This document shows, piece after piece, positions 50,312-58,875 of a DNA stretch of 64,000 nucleotides. Made by a program: the position numbers and the translations under genes. The number at the start of each line of letters is the position of its first letter. Position 1 is the stretch's first letter. The stretch is from Streptomyces nojiriensis (GTDB lineage Bacteria > Actinomycetota > Actinomycetes > Streptomycetales > Streptomycetaceae), in the NCBI RefSeq assembly GCF_017639205.1, contig NZ_CP071139.1, positions 8,369,501 through 8,433,500 on the forward strand, in the 5' to 3' direction. The notes beneath the pieces were generated by a model. That model was not told the origin of the DNA. It saw only the letters and a program-made list of their open reading frames with translations, and did not search any database.

Positions 50312-50376
50312 TAGCTGTCAGTTGACAATTGACCAGGACTCGGCGAACGTGGGGTCCAGCCGATAGCTGGCAGCTA
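50312..50376. promoter_or_regulatory. Two further TAGCTG-type boxes and a TTGACA-like element
   Basis: TAGCTGTCAGTTG (50312-50324, imperfect) and TAGCTGGCAGCTA (50364-50376, 5-bp perfect arms). TGTCA-GT-TGACA (50317-50328) overlaps the first box. They repeat the TAGC core of the palindrome next to the XRE gene. Confidence 0.6.
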
Positions 50377-50421
50377 ACTTGCGCTCACGGGGGACGCACG
50401 TTGGTCGCCGGTGACATCGGA

Positions 50422-50543
50422 CTGGCCCGGCCCTCGGGGGATGGGCCGGGCCAGTACGGGCGGGAGCAACCCGTCCGGCCGCCGCGAAAGCGGCGGGAAA
50501 CGGGATACCCGCCCGGTTTGACGGGGGATGCAAACCGGGCGGG
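50422..50543 (-). terminator. Three tandem hairpins downstream of the DUF6545 gene
   Basis: Stem 1: 50508-50520 with 50531-50543, 13 bp perfect, loop 10. Stem 2: CCGCCGC-GAAA-GCGGCGG at 50479-50496. Stem 3: CTGGCCCGGCCC at 50422-50433 with 50443-50454, 12 bp perfect, loop 9. The first is a good terminator for the gene ending at 50549. The other two are extra. Confidence 0.75.
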
Positions 50544-50548
50544 AGTTC

Positions 50549-51700
50549 TCAACTCGCCTTGTCGAGCTTACTGTAGGCGGCTGCCACTTGGGTGAGCCAT
50601 GCGAGCTCTGCCGCGAAGTTGCTCGTATCACGGTCGTCGAAGTCGCCCGCGTCCTTGTTGTTCCGGGGCACCGTGTGGGTCAGTTTTGCCTGCAAGGCGC
50701 GCTTGATCTGTGCAGCTTCGGTGAAGGCCTGCCGCGATTCCGCGCTCGCCTCCTTGGCCGGATCGCGACCCTCGTCGGCGGTGCGGTCGATGTACGGACG
50801 CAAGTCCCGCCACCCGTCCCGTATTTCGACGACCCGGCGGTGAAGGCGGTAGTCGAGGTCGGACACCGAGGCGCCGGGCGGCTCCAGGGCGATGTCCGGG
50901 GAGGACTCGTACAGGTCCCGCCAGAGCGGGTAGAGCGCCCGGTACGACCGGTACGTGCGGGCCCATTCCAGGAGCCGGGTCGCCGCCGGGCCCCAGGAGG
51001 AGTTGGTCAGGCTGAGCGAGAGCATGACGATGCCCGCCGCGCTGAAGACCGACGCGGCCACCTTCCAGGCGCCGATGTCGACCCCGGCCGCCGCCGTGAG
51101 GATGTTGACCGTCCTGGCCAGGCAGTAGAGGAACAGCACCACCGCGGTGACCGAGAGCAGCCGCAGCGCCTGGCGCAGCGAGGCGTTGCCGGTCATCCGG
51201 GCGTACGGCCCGCACTGGAGGTGGATCGTGACGCACGGGATCGCCTGGGAGACGATGAACGCCAGGAGATAGGTGAGCAGCAGCGGCTCGCTGGTGCCGT
51301 CGAAGTCCGAGGCGGGTCGGCCGGTGCCGTCGGCGAGGAAGAAGAGGGCCGTCAGCAGCACGTCGAGGGCGATGCCGGTGATCACCCAGTAGCGGGCCTT
51401 GCGCACGGACTCCTCGTCCGCGGCGGCCCAGCGCAGCAGGATGATCTGCGCGCTGACGCAGAAGGCCACCGCCGACAGGTGCATGAGGAGGACGGCGAGG
51501 TTGCCGACCCCCAGGAGGGGCGCGCCCCCCATGGCCAGGGCCCCCATGGTGAAGGTGAGGCACTGGAGCAGCAGAGTGGCGATCAGCGCACGGTACGCGC
51601 CGTCCTTCCAGCTGCGCCGCGCCTGGCAGAGCCGGTAGACGAGCGCCGCGTACGACGAGAGCGCCGCGATGACGAAGCAGAGGGTTCTGGTGGTGTTCAC
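50549..51700 (-). CDS. MAB_1171c-family (DUF6545) membrane protein, 383 aa
   Basis: Seven hydrophobic helices span residues about 5-245 (LCFVIAALSSYAALVY, ALIATLLLQCLTFTMGALAMG, VLLMHLSAVAFCVSAQIILL and others). A cytoplasmic C-terminal domain with DYRLHRRVVEIRDGWRDLRPYID is the DUF6545 signature. GTG 51700 starts the first helix; the longer upstream frame is antisense to the MITE region. Called a putative transporter in databases; function unknown. In many actinobacteria it travels with XRE and ImmA/IrrE genes, as here. Confidence 0.78.
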   Translation of the reverse strand: MNTTRTLCFVIAALSSYAALVYRLCQARRSWKDGAYRALIATLLLQCLTFTMGALAMGGAPLLGVGNLAVLLMHLSAVAFCVSAQIILLRWAAADEESVRKARYWVITGIALDVLLTALFFLADGTGRPASDFDGTSEPLLLTYLLAFIVSQAIPCVTIHLQCGPYARMTGNASLRQALRLLSVTAVVLFLYCLARTVNILTAAAGVDIGAWKVAASVFSAAGIVMLSLSLTNSSWGPAATRLLEWARTYRSYRALYPLWRDLYESSPDIALEPPGASVSDLDYRLHRRVVEIRDGWRDLRPYIDRTADEGRDPAKEASAESRQAFTEAAQIKRALQAKLTHTVPRNNKDAGDFDDRDTSNFAAELAWLTQVAAAYSKLDKAS

Positions 51701-51753
51701 GTCCTGGTTTTCTCCCGGTGCCGCGCGGGCGGCGGACGGGTCAGTCGGTGTTG

Positions 51754-51932
51754 TAGGCCGTGTCCGCAAAGTAGCGCCGGCCGCCCGGAGGGCGGGCCCC
51801 GCGGCGTCTGGTGCCGTGTATCGCAAGGCGGAGGGTCGCCCGTGTACTGGACGTACTTGGGCGTGCCCGACAACGCGGCGAGGTGCGGTGCCAGGCGTCG
51901 CGGGGCAGGCGGGACTTTGCGGACACGGCCTA
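51754..51932. mobile_element. MITE, 179 bp, copy 2, inverted relative to copy 1
   Basis: Terminal inverted repeats TAGGCCGTGTCCGCAAAGT (19 bp, exact) end in TA on both sides. The interior complements that of copy 1 over about 100 bases (e.g. GTACTGGACGTACTTG opposite CGAGTACGTCCAGTAC). The terminal 19 bp differ from copy 1 except for TAGGCCGT and a few bases, so the family has diverged by arms. Non-coding. Its right TA provides the stop of the TetR gene. Confidence 0.85.
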
Positions 51933-52649
51933 GGCCGGGGGGACCACGAGGCCGATGCTCTCGGCGGCCACGGCGATGGCGTAGTCGAAGAACGCGGCCT
52001 CGTCCCGGACGCTGTCGTGGGTACGGCTGAAGACCTGGAACACCAGGAGGCCGATCAGACCGCTCCACAGGACGATGCCGCGCTCGACGATGTCCGAGAA
52101 CGGGGCCTCGGGCGTGCCGCCGAAGAGCTGCACGGCCTCCGGCAGGAGCAGCGGCGGGCCGGGCACCGGCCGCCGGGGCGGGGTGAGTTCACCGGCCTCC
52201 AGCGCGGAGCGCACGATGCCGGCGAGGACCGCGGGGGTGCGCGAGGCGGACGGGACCGTGTCCTGCGGCGCGTGGTAGCCGGGTACCGGCGAGCCGTAGA
52301 TCAGGGTGAACTCGGCCGGGTTGTCGAAGGACCACCGCCGCAGCGCGCGGGTGACCGCCAGGAGCCGTGCGCCCCCGGATCCGCCGGCCGCCGTGGCAGC
52401 GCCGTCGGCCTGCTCCATCGCCTCGCCGGACGCGTCGTAGGCGTCGACGATCAGGGCGGTCAGCAGATCGTCACGGTGCTGGAAGGCGGCTTCGACATCG
52501 GCGACGGGAAGGCCGCTGTCGCGCGCCACGGCGTCCAGGGACAGGCCGGCGGCGCCCACCTTCACCAGCTGCTGACGCGCGATGTCCTTGATCACCACCG
52601 CCGGAGTGATGTCGTCGTCCTCGGCCGGACTGATTGCGGAAACATCCAT
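51930..52649 (-). CDS. TetR-family regulator with WHG-type C-terminus, 239 aa
   Basis: A divergent helix-turn-helix (VVIKDIARQQLVKVGAAGLSLDAVARDSGLPVADVEAAFQHRDDLLTAL). The C-terminal half shows WSFDNPAEFTLIYGSPVPGYHAPQD, typical of TetR_C_13 (WHG) regulators. It ends VPPA, stopping at TAG formed at the MITE edge, so the ancestral C-terminus may be slightly altered. No clear target gene is adjacent; the DUF2993/MMPL operon is behind it. Confidence 0.82.
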   Translation of the reverse strand: MDVSAISPAEDDDITPAVVIKDIARQQLVKVGAAGLSLDAVARDSGLPVADVEAAFQHRDDLLTALIVDAYDASGEAMEQADGAATAAGGSGGARLLAVTRALRRWSFDNPAEFTLIYGSPVPGYHAPQDTVPSASRTPAVLAGIVRSALEAGELTPPRRPVPGPPLLLPEAVQLFGGTPEAPFSDIVERGIVLWSGLIGLLVFQVFSRTHDSVRDEAAFFDYAIAVAAESIGLVVPPA

Positions 52650-52776
52650 GCCGGAACCGTACCCGCCGCCAACTGCCGCCGTGTGTACGGTCTTTCGAAC
52701 GCCTTGGTCATGCGCTGTGATCCGGCCACCGGGCGGGTACGGAACGTTCCGGGCGAATGGGGTCGAGCGGTGGCCG

Positions 52777-53496
52777 TCAGGTGTCGGACAGGGTGCTGGG
52801 GCCGCCCGTCAGCGCGACGTGCAGGCCGTCCAGCCGGACCTCGGCGGAGGTGGCGGCGAGCCCGAGCGGGTACTCCTTCGTCGCGCCCGCCTGCGGGCCG
52901 AGGCCGCCGGAGGCGATCCCGAGCCGCTCGGTGGGGACGGAGCGGCCGAACAGGGTGAGCCCGTCGACGGCGAGCGTGACCTTGCCGTCCGCGAGCACCG
53001 GACGCAGCGTCAGCCGCCCGAGGCCGCCCGGGCCGACGTCCGCGTGCACCGTCCCCTGCCCCGGGTCGGCCGTGACCGCGGCCACCGCCACGGACGGGAC
53101 GGCCCCGCGGATCGCGGCGGCGAGGGACTGCGTGGAGACCGTCACGTCCGCGTGGGTGGCGCCGACCGTGGTCGTCCCGCCGAGGCGGACGTCGTCCAGC
53201 CGGGCCCGGACGCGGACCTGGGAGAGCCGCCCGACCCGGGCGTCGTCGCTGCTGATGTCGAGCCGGGGGATGCTCTCGTGCGCCAGGTCCCACAGGGCCG
53301 AGCCGCCCGCGACACCGACCGTCAGGTCGTCACCGAGGCCCGGAGCCGCTCGCGCGACACGGTTGTGGATGTGGTGGCGGACCGCGTACTCGGCCGCGCC
53401 GGTGGCGGCGACGGCCGGCAGGAGCACGGCGACCGTGACCGTGAGGACGGGACGGCGGCGCAGGGCGGCCCGGGTCCTCGCCAGGGGGCGCTTCAT
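52777..53496 (-). CDS. DUF2993 (LmeA-like) membrane-anchored protein, 239 aa
   Basis: One N-terminal transmembrane helix (VLTVTVAVLLPAVAATGAAEYAV), then a DUF2993 domain: NRVARAAPGLGDDLTVGVAGGSALWDLAHESIPRLDISSDD, and RLGIASGGLGP. The mycobacterial relative LmeA takes part in lipoglycan synthesis and binds phospholipids. Here it overlaps the MMPL gene by four bases (ATGA), so lipid handling together with that transporter is a reasonable inference. Confidence 0.75.
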   Translation of the reverse strand: MKRPLARTRAALRRRPVLTVTVAVLLPAVAATGAAEYAVRHHIHNRVARAAPGLGDDLTVGVAGGSALWDLAHESIPRLDISSDDARVGRLSQVRVRARLDDVRLGGTTTVGATHADVTVSTQSLAAAIRGAVPSVAVAAVTADPGQGTVHADVGPGGLGRLTLRPVLADGKVTLAVDGLTLFGRSVPTERLGIASGGLGPQAGATKEYPLGLAATSAEVRLDGLHVALTGGPSTLSDT

Positions 53497-55778
53497 CGCC
53501 GTTCTCCTCGGGCGGGTGCGAGATCGGGTGCGGTGTCGGACGCGGTACCGGGGTCGGCTGCGGGATCCGCTGCCGGATCCGGTCCGGCCAGGGGCTCCGG
53601 CGGCACGGCGGGCCCTTCCGGGTCGAGGTGCGGAAGCAGCCGGTCGAGCCAGCCCGGGAGCCACCAGTTGGCGCGTCCGAAGAGGTACATGGACGCGGGA
53701 ACCAGGAGCAGGCGGACCACGGTGGCGTCGATGATGACGCTGACGCCGAGGCCCAGAGCGAGCATCTTGACGGCGACGTTCGTGGAGAGGAGGAAGGCCA
53801 GGAACACGCTGGTCATGATCAGTGCCGCGCAGGTGATGACGCGGGCGGTGGCGGCGAGGCCGGTGGCGACGGCCAGGTGGTTGTCCTCGTGCTGCAGCCA
53901 GGTCTCGCGGATCCGGGAGAGCAGGAAGACCTCGTAGTCCATGGAGAGCCCGAAGACGATCGCGAACATCATCATCGGTACGTAGGACTCGACGGGCACC
54001 TTCTCGGTGACGCCGAACCACGCGCCGCCCCAGCCCCATTGGAAGACCGCGACGACCACGCCGTAGGCGGCGGCGATGGAGAAGAGGTTGAGCACGGCCG
54101 CCTTCAGCGCCACCAGCAGGCTGCGGAAGACCGTGAGCAGCAGCAGGAACGCGGCGCTGACCACCACGGTGATGATCAGGGGCAGTTTGGCGGTGAGGGT
54201 GTCGGTGAAGGTCTGGGCGGCGGCGGTCGTGCCCGTGAGGTAGCCGGTGGCTCCGGTGTCCGACAGCGTCCGCGGCACCGTCTCGTCCTGCAAGGTGTGG
54301 ATCAGGTCGGCGGTGGCCGCGTCCTGCGGGCCGGTGGTGGGCACGACCGTGGTGATGAGCAGGGCGCGGTCGGGGCTGGGCACCGGGGGAGTGACGGAGG
54401 CGACGCCCGGTACGGCGGCCAGCTCGCGCCGGAGCGAGGCCGCGAGGTCCTGGCGCAGGCCCTCGCTCTCGGCGTGGCGGCTGTCGAGGTGGGTGACGAC
54501 GGTGAGCGGACCGTTGGCACCGGGGCCGAAGCCCTCGGTGATCAGATCGTAGGCGCGGCGGTCGGTCCTGCTCGTGGACTGGGCGCCGGCGTCGACATGG
54601 CCGAGCTGTATGGACGCGAGGGGGACCGCGAGTACGCCGAGCACGAGCAGGCCGCCGACCAGGAAGAGCCATGGGCGGCGGCTCACCCTGACGGCCCAGC
54701 GGTGCCAGACGTCCGCCTCGCCGGTGGGTTCCGCGACCGGCCGCCGGACGTGGAAGCGGTCGATGCGGCGGCCGAGCAGACCGAGGAGGGCGGGAGTCAG
54801 GGTCACGGACGCGGCGGCGGCCACGAGGACGCTGAGCCCGGCCGCGACACCGAGGGTGCCGATGAAGCCCACGCCGGAGGCGCACAGCCCGCCCAGCGCC
54901 ATGGCCACCGTGGCGGCGGCGACCAGCACGGCCCGGCCGCTGGTGGCGACCGTACGGCCGACCGCTTCGGCCGGTTCGGCCCCGGCGTGCAGCAGGGCCC
55001 GGTAGCGGGTGGCAAGGAAGAGCGCGTAGTCGATGCCGACGCCGAGGCCCATCATCGCGGCCAGGGTCGGGGCGGCCTGGGCGAAGCCGAACCGCCCGGC
55101 GAGCAGTCCGAGCCCGGCCAGGCTCACGGACAGCCCGATCACGGCCGTCGCCAGGGGCAGGCCGGTGGCGGCGACGCTGCCGAAGCCGATCAGCAGCACG
55201 AGCACGGCGACGGCCAGACCGATCGCCTCCGAGGCGCGGTCGGCGGACTTGGGCGTGGCCAGCTGGCCGAGCGGAGCCCCGTACTCGACGGTGACGCCGT
55301 CGGCGCGCAGCGGCTCGACCGCGGTGTCCACCTCGGCGAGGTAGGCGGGGTCGAAGCTCGCCGGGTTGCCGTCGAAGCGGACGGTCACCTGGGCGGTCCC
55401 GCCGTCCGCGGAGACCGCACCGGGGGTGGTGAGCGGGTCGGCCACCGACAGGACGTCCGGGAGCCGGCCCAGGCCGGCGACGGCCGCCTCGATCGCCGCC
55501 CGGTGATCGGTGACCGCGCCCCCGTCGGAGGTGAGCACGAGGGCGGAGGCCGTGCCGCCGGACCCGGTGGTGTGGGCCGTCAGCAGGTCGGCACCGGTCT
55601 GGGTGCTGGTGCCGGGGAGGGAGAAGCTGTCCGCGTAGGTGCCGCCCCAGGTGTGGTTGGCGAGCCCGAGGCCGACCAGTGCCAGTACCCACAGGGCGAC
55701 GACCCGCCAGGCGTGCCGGGCGCACCAGCGCCCGCTCCGGTGGAGGAGCCCCGGCCCCTCGGCCGATTCAGTGTTCAT
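53493..55778 (-). CDS. MMPL-family RND lipid/drug transporter, 761 aa
   Basis: Two copies of the MMPL domain, each with one helix, a large extracytoplasmic loop and five further helices. Recognisable: WVLALVGLGLANHTWGGTY, AAMMGLGVGIDYALFLATRYR (the proton-relay Asp region), VFGLSMDYEVFLLSRIRE. ATG 55778 is chosen over upstream starts that lack support. It is coded with DUF2993 and lies near a two-component system that shares an 18-bp upstream box. Confidence 0.92.
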   Translation of the reverse strand: MNTESAEGPGLLHRSGRWCARHAWRVVALWVLALVGLGLANHTWGGTYADSFSLPGTSTQTGADLLTAHTTGSGGTASALVLTSDGGAVTDHRAAIEAAVAGLGRLPDVLSVADPLTTPGAVSADGGTAQVTVRFDGNPASFDPAYLAEVDTAVEPLRADGVTVEYGAPLGQLATPKSADRASEAIGLAVAVLVLLIGFGSVAATGLPLATAVIGLSVSLAGLGLLAGRFGFAQAAPTLAAMMGLGVGIDYALFLATRYRALLHAGAEPAEAVGRTVATSGRAVLVAAATVAMALGGLCASGVGFIGTLGVAAGLSVLVAAAASVTLTPALLGLLGRRIDRFHVRRPVAEPTGEADVWHRWAVRVSRRPWLFLVGGLLVLGVLAVPLASIQLGHVDAGAQSTSRTDRRAYDLITEGFGPGANGPLTVVTHLDSRHAESEGLRQDLAASLRRELAAVPGVASVTPPVPSPDRALLITTVVPTTGPQDAATADLIHTLQDETVPRTLSDTGATGYLTGTTAAAQTFTDTLTAKLPLIITVVVSAAFLLLLTVFRSLLVALKAAVLNLFSIAAAYGVVVAVFQWGWGGAWFGVTEKVPVESYVPMMMFAIVFGLSMDYEVFLLSRIRETWLQHEDNHLAVATGLAATARVITCAALIMTSVFLAFLLSTNVAVKMLALGLGVSVIIDATVVRLLLVPASMYLFGRANWWLPGWLDRLLPHLDPEGPAVPPEPLAGPDPAADPAADPGTASDTAPDLAPARGERR

Positions 55779-55815
55779 AGGGGCCACTGTGCGCGGTGTG
55801 TGTAAGGGGGGCGTG

Positions 55816-55833
55816 GGCGCATTGTTCGGGGAA
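55816..55833. promoter_or_regulatory. 18-bp box upstream of the MMPL gene
   Basis: GGCGCATTGTTCGGGGAA; the exact complement occurs at 58030-58047, upstream of the response regulator gene. It is 38 bp upstream of the MMPL start codon and 43 bp from the sensor kinase stop. Confidence 0.75.
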
Positions 55834-55875
55834 GGTAAGGGAGGGGAGAGCAAGGGAGCCGCCGCACCTGGGCGC

Positions 55876-57264
55876 TCAGGCGGCGGGCGCGGACGGGAGG
55901 GTGACGGTGAAGCAGGCGCCGCCTTCCGGACCGTGCCCCTCGACGCGGATGCCGGCGCCGAGCCGGCCGGTCAGGCGGTGGGCGATCGCCAGCCCCAGGC
56001 CGCTGCCGACCGGGCGGGTGTCCCGGTAGCGCTCGTGGAGGGCGCCGTGGTCGAAGGCGACGCGTACGTCGTCGTCGGTGAGGCCGGGCCCGCCGTCGCG
56101 GACCTGCAGCTCCGCCCCGCCGCCCGCGGCGGCCGGGCGGACGGCGAGGACCAGGGGCGTGCCCTCGGGCGTCACGCGCAGCGCGTTCTGCACCAGGCCG
56201 TCGATCAGCTGCCGGACCCGGAAGGCGTCCGTCGCGACGACGACGGGCCCCTCAGGCCGTTCGAGCCGGAGATCGACGCCGTGGCGGGCGCACAGGCCGG
56301 TCCAGAACGCGGCGGCCTCGGAGACGAGTGCGCGGAGGTCGGCCGGGGCCACGTCCAGGCGGAAGTCGTCGGCCTCCAGCCGGGCCAGGTCCAGCAGGTC
56401 CCCGAGGAACCGGTCCAGGCGCCGGGTCTCGTCGGCCAGGATGGAGCCGACCTCGGGCACCCGCTCCGGCTCGATCAGGCCGTCGGCGAGGGCCTCGGCG
56501 TAGCCCTGCAGCGCGGTCAGCGGGGTGCGCAGGTCATGGGAGACGGACAGCAGGAACTCCCGCTGCCGGTTCTCGCTGTGGGCCAGCGCCTCGTCCAGGA
56601 CGTTGAGGGCGCGCCCGATGTCCGCGGTTTCCCGGGGGCCGTCGACCGGGGCCGGTACGCCGCGTTCGCCGTCGGCGAGCCGGTGCGCGATCTGCGCGGC
56701 CGTCACGAGCGGACGGGCGATCCGGCGGGCGAGGAGCGCTCCGGCCAGGGCCGCGCCGAGCATGCCGAAGACCAGCGGGGCGATCACGTTGCGGCGGATC
56801 TGGTTCGTGTTCTCGGTGACCACCGCGTACGGCTCGGTCAGCACGACGGCGCCGCCGCGTACGCCGGGCTGCCCCACCAGCAGTACCTCCTGGCCGCCGA
56901 GGATGCCGGTGGTGGAGACCGGATCCCCGGCCAGCAGGGCCGCTCTGGACCTCCGGTCGACGGCCGGGCCGGCGGTTCCGGTCACGGTGCCGTCCGCGGC
57001 GACGACCGCGAGCTGCACTTCGTTCGGCCCCGCCAGGACCTGGGCGCCGGTGAACAGCGCCTCGGACACGGCCGGCAGCCGGCTGAGCACCGTCGCCTGA
57101 CGGGTCAGCTGGTCGCGTTCCCGCTGTTCGGCGCCGTGCGCGGCGGTCTGCCAGGCGATCAGTCCGGTCAGGGCCACCGCGAGCGCCGCCACCGCGGTGG
57201 TCAGCACCACGATCTTGCGGGCGAGGGAGCTACGGTGCGGACCGGTACGGGGGCGGCCGGTCAC
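55876..57264 (-). CDS. Sensor histidine kinase, 462 aa
   Basis: TM1 at about 17-38 (KIVVLTTAVAALAVALTGLIAW), an extracellular domain, TM2 and a HAMP-like linker. The H-box is VSHDLRTPLTALQGYAE, the N-box LVQNALRVTP, and the G-boxes VRDGGPGLTDDD and GSGLGLAIAHRL. GTG 57264 overlaps the response regulator stop by four bases. It senses an unknown envelope signal and phosphorylates its partner. Confidence 0.9.
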   Translation of the reverse strand: MTGRPRTGPHRSSLARKIVVLTTAVAALAVALTGLIAWQTAAHGAEQRERDQLTRQATVLSRLPAVSEALFTGAQVLAGPNEVQLAVVAADGTVTGTAGPAVDRRSRAALLAGDPVSTTGILGGQEVLLVGQPGVRGGAVVLTEPYAVVTENTNQIRRNVIAPLVFGMLGAALAGALLARRIARPLVTAAQIAHRLADGERGVPAPVDGPRETADIGRALNVLDEALAHSENRQREFLLSVSHDLRTPLTALQGYAEALADGLIEPERVPEVGSILADETRRLDRFLGDLLDLARLEADDFRLDVAPADLRALVSEAAAFWTGLCARHGVDLRLERPEGPVVVATDAFRVRQLIDGLVQNALRVTPEGTPLVLAVRPAAAGGGAELQVRDGGPGLTDDDVRVAFDHGALHERYRDTRPVGSGLGLAIAHRLTGRLGAGIRVEGHGPEGGACFTVTLPSAPAA

Positions 57265-57947
57265 GGGCCGGGAGCCGTCGCGCTGTACCCGACGCCGCGG
57301 ACCGTACGGATCGGGCTCGCGTCGCCGAGCTTGGCGCGGACCTGTGAGACGAAGACGTCGACCATGCGGGTGTCGCGGTAGCCGGGGTACCCCCACACCT
57401 GGGCGAGCAGTTGCTCGCGGGTGAAGACCTGGCCCGTGTGCCGGAGCAGGTGGGAGAGCAGGTTGAACTCGGTGGCGGTGAGCTCGACCGGCTCGCCGTC
57501 GCGGCGCACGGTCCGGCTGACCGGATCCACGCTGAGCCGGCCGGTGCTCCCGGGCGGCGCTCCAGGAGGGCCCGCCGCCCGGCGCAGTACGGTCTTGACG
57601 CGGGCGACCAGCTCGCGCGGCGAGAACGGCTTGGTCAGGTAGTCGTCCGCGCCGAGTTCGAGGCCGAGGATCCGGTCGGCCTCCTCACCGCGGGCGGTGA
57701 CCAGCAGGACCGGCGTCCAGTCGCCGGCGTCCCGCAGGGCGCGGCAGAAGGCGATGCCGTCCATGCCGGGCAGGCCGATGTCCAGGACGATCGCCACCGG
57801 GTGCATGCGTCGCGCGGCCGCGAGACCGGCGGCGCCGTCGGCCTCGACGTGCACCCCGAAGCCTTCTCGGGTCAGGTAGAGGCGTTGCACGTCGGAGATG
57901 TGGCGCTCGTCCTCGACGATCAGTACGAGGCCCCTGGACTCCGTCAT
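57261..57947 (-). CDS. OmpR-family response regulator, 228 aa
   Basis: Receiver domain with VEDE near the N-terminus, phosphoacceptor Asp56 in VLDIGLPGMDG, and Lys106 in TKPF. The C-terminal winged helix reads VELTATEFNLLSHLLRHTGQVFTREQLLAQVWGYPGYRDTRMVDVFVSQVRAKLGD in order. ATG 57947 has AAAGG five bases upstream. Cotranscribed with the kinase. The 18-bp box 83 bp upstream may be its binding site. Confidence 0.93.
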   Translation of the reverse strand: MTESRGLVLIVEDERHISDVQRLYLTREGFGVHVEADGAAGLAAARRMHPVAIVLDIGLPGMDGIAFCRALRDAGDWTPVLLVTARGEEADRILGLELGADDYLTKPFSPRELVARVKTVLRRAAGPPGAPPGSTGRLSVDPVSRTVRRDGEPVELTATEFNLLSHLLRHTGQVFTREQLLAQVWGYPGYRDTRMVDVFVSQVRAKLGDASPIRTVRGVGYSATAPGP

Positions 57948-58029
57948 CACTGCCTTTCAACCGCGGTTGGCAGCATCGATGCTAACCGCGCCGCCGCGCC
58001 CTTCCGGCGGGCGCGCCGCCATCCGTACA

Positions 58030-58047
58030 TTCCCCGAACAATGCGCC
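58030..58047. promoter_or_regulatory. 18-bp box upstream of the response regulator gene
   Basis: TTCCCCGAACAATGCGCC, the exact complement of 55816-55833. It lies between the response regulator start and the end of the valine operon. Confidence 0.75.
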
Positions 58048-58101
58048 GGCCGCGGGCCGGGTACGGCGCGGTCGCGCGCCGTACCCGGTTCGGGCCCTGC
58101 C

Positions 58102-58875
58102 TCAGCCGTGGCTGAAGCGGGGCGGGCGCTTGTCCACGAAGGCGGACATGCCCTCCTTCTGGTCGGCCGTGGCGAAGACCGCGTGGAACAGCCGGCGCTC
58201 GAAGCGGACGCCCTCGGCGAGGGTGGTCTCGAAGGCCCGGTTCACGGCCTCCTTGGCCATCATCGCGACCGGCTTCGACATCCCGGCGACGGTCCCGGCG
58301 ACCGCGAGGGCTTCGGACAGCAGTTCGCCGGCCGGGACGATCCGGGAGACCAGTCCGGCCCGTTCGGCCTCGACCGCGTCCATGGTGCGGCCCGTCAGGC
58401 ACAGTTCCATCGCCTTGGCCTTGCCGACGGCCCGGGTGAGCCGCTGGGATCCGCCGATCCCCGGGATCACCCCGAGCTTGATCTCCGGCTGCCCGAACTT
58501 CGCGGTGTCCGCGGCGAGCAGGATGTCGCACATCATGGCGAGCTCGCAGCCGCCGCCCAGGGCGTAGCCGGAGACCGCCGCGAGGGTGGGCGTGCGGACC
58601 TGGCCGAGCCGGTCCCACGCCGTGAACCAGTCCGAGAGGTACATGTCCGTGTAGCCGCGCGGCCGCATCTCCTTGATGTCGGCGCCCGCCGCGAAGGCCT
58701 TCGCGGAGCCGGTCAGGACGATGCAGCCGACCTCCGGATCCCGGTCCAGCTCCTCCGCGGCGGCCACCACCTCGGTCATGACCTGGAGGTTGAGGGCGTT
58801 GAGGGCCTGCGGCCGGTCGAGGGTGAGGACGGCCACCCGCCCCTTGCGCTCCAGCAGGATGGTTTCGTAGGTCAT
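58102..58875 (-). CDS. Enoyl-CoA hydratase (valine pathway), 257 aa
   Basis: Crotonase fold: AFAAGADIKEM, then ALGGGCELAMMCDILLAADTAKFGQPEIKLGVIPGIGGSQRL with the two catalytic Glu in CELAMMCD/QPEIKLG regions. The family hydrates 2-enoyl-CoA. In this operon it should hydrate methacrylyl-CoA. ATG overlaps the preceding stop by four bases. Confidence 0.9.
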   Translation of the reverse strand: MTYETILLERKGRVAVLTLDRPQALNALNLQVMTEVVAAAEELDRDPEVGCIVLTGSAKAFAAGADIKEMRPRGYTDMYLSDWFTAWDRLGQVRTPTLAAVSGYALGGGCELAMMCDILLAADTAKFGQPEIKLGVIPGIGGSQRLTRAVGKAKAMELCLTGRTMDAVEAERAGLVSRIVPAGELLSEALAVAGTVAGMSKPVAMMAKEAVNRAFETTLAEGVRFERRLFHAVFATADQKEGMSAFVDKRPPRFSHG

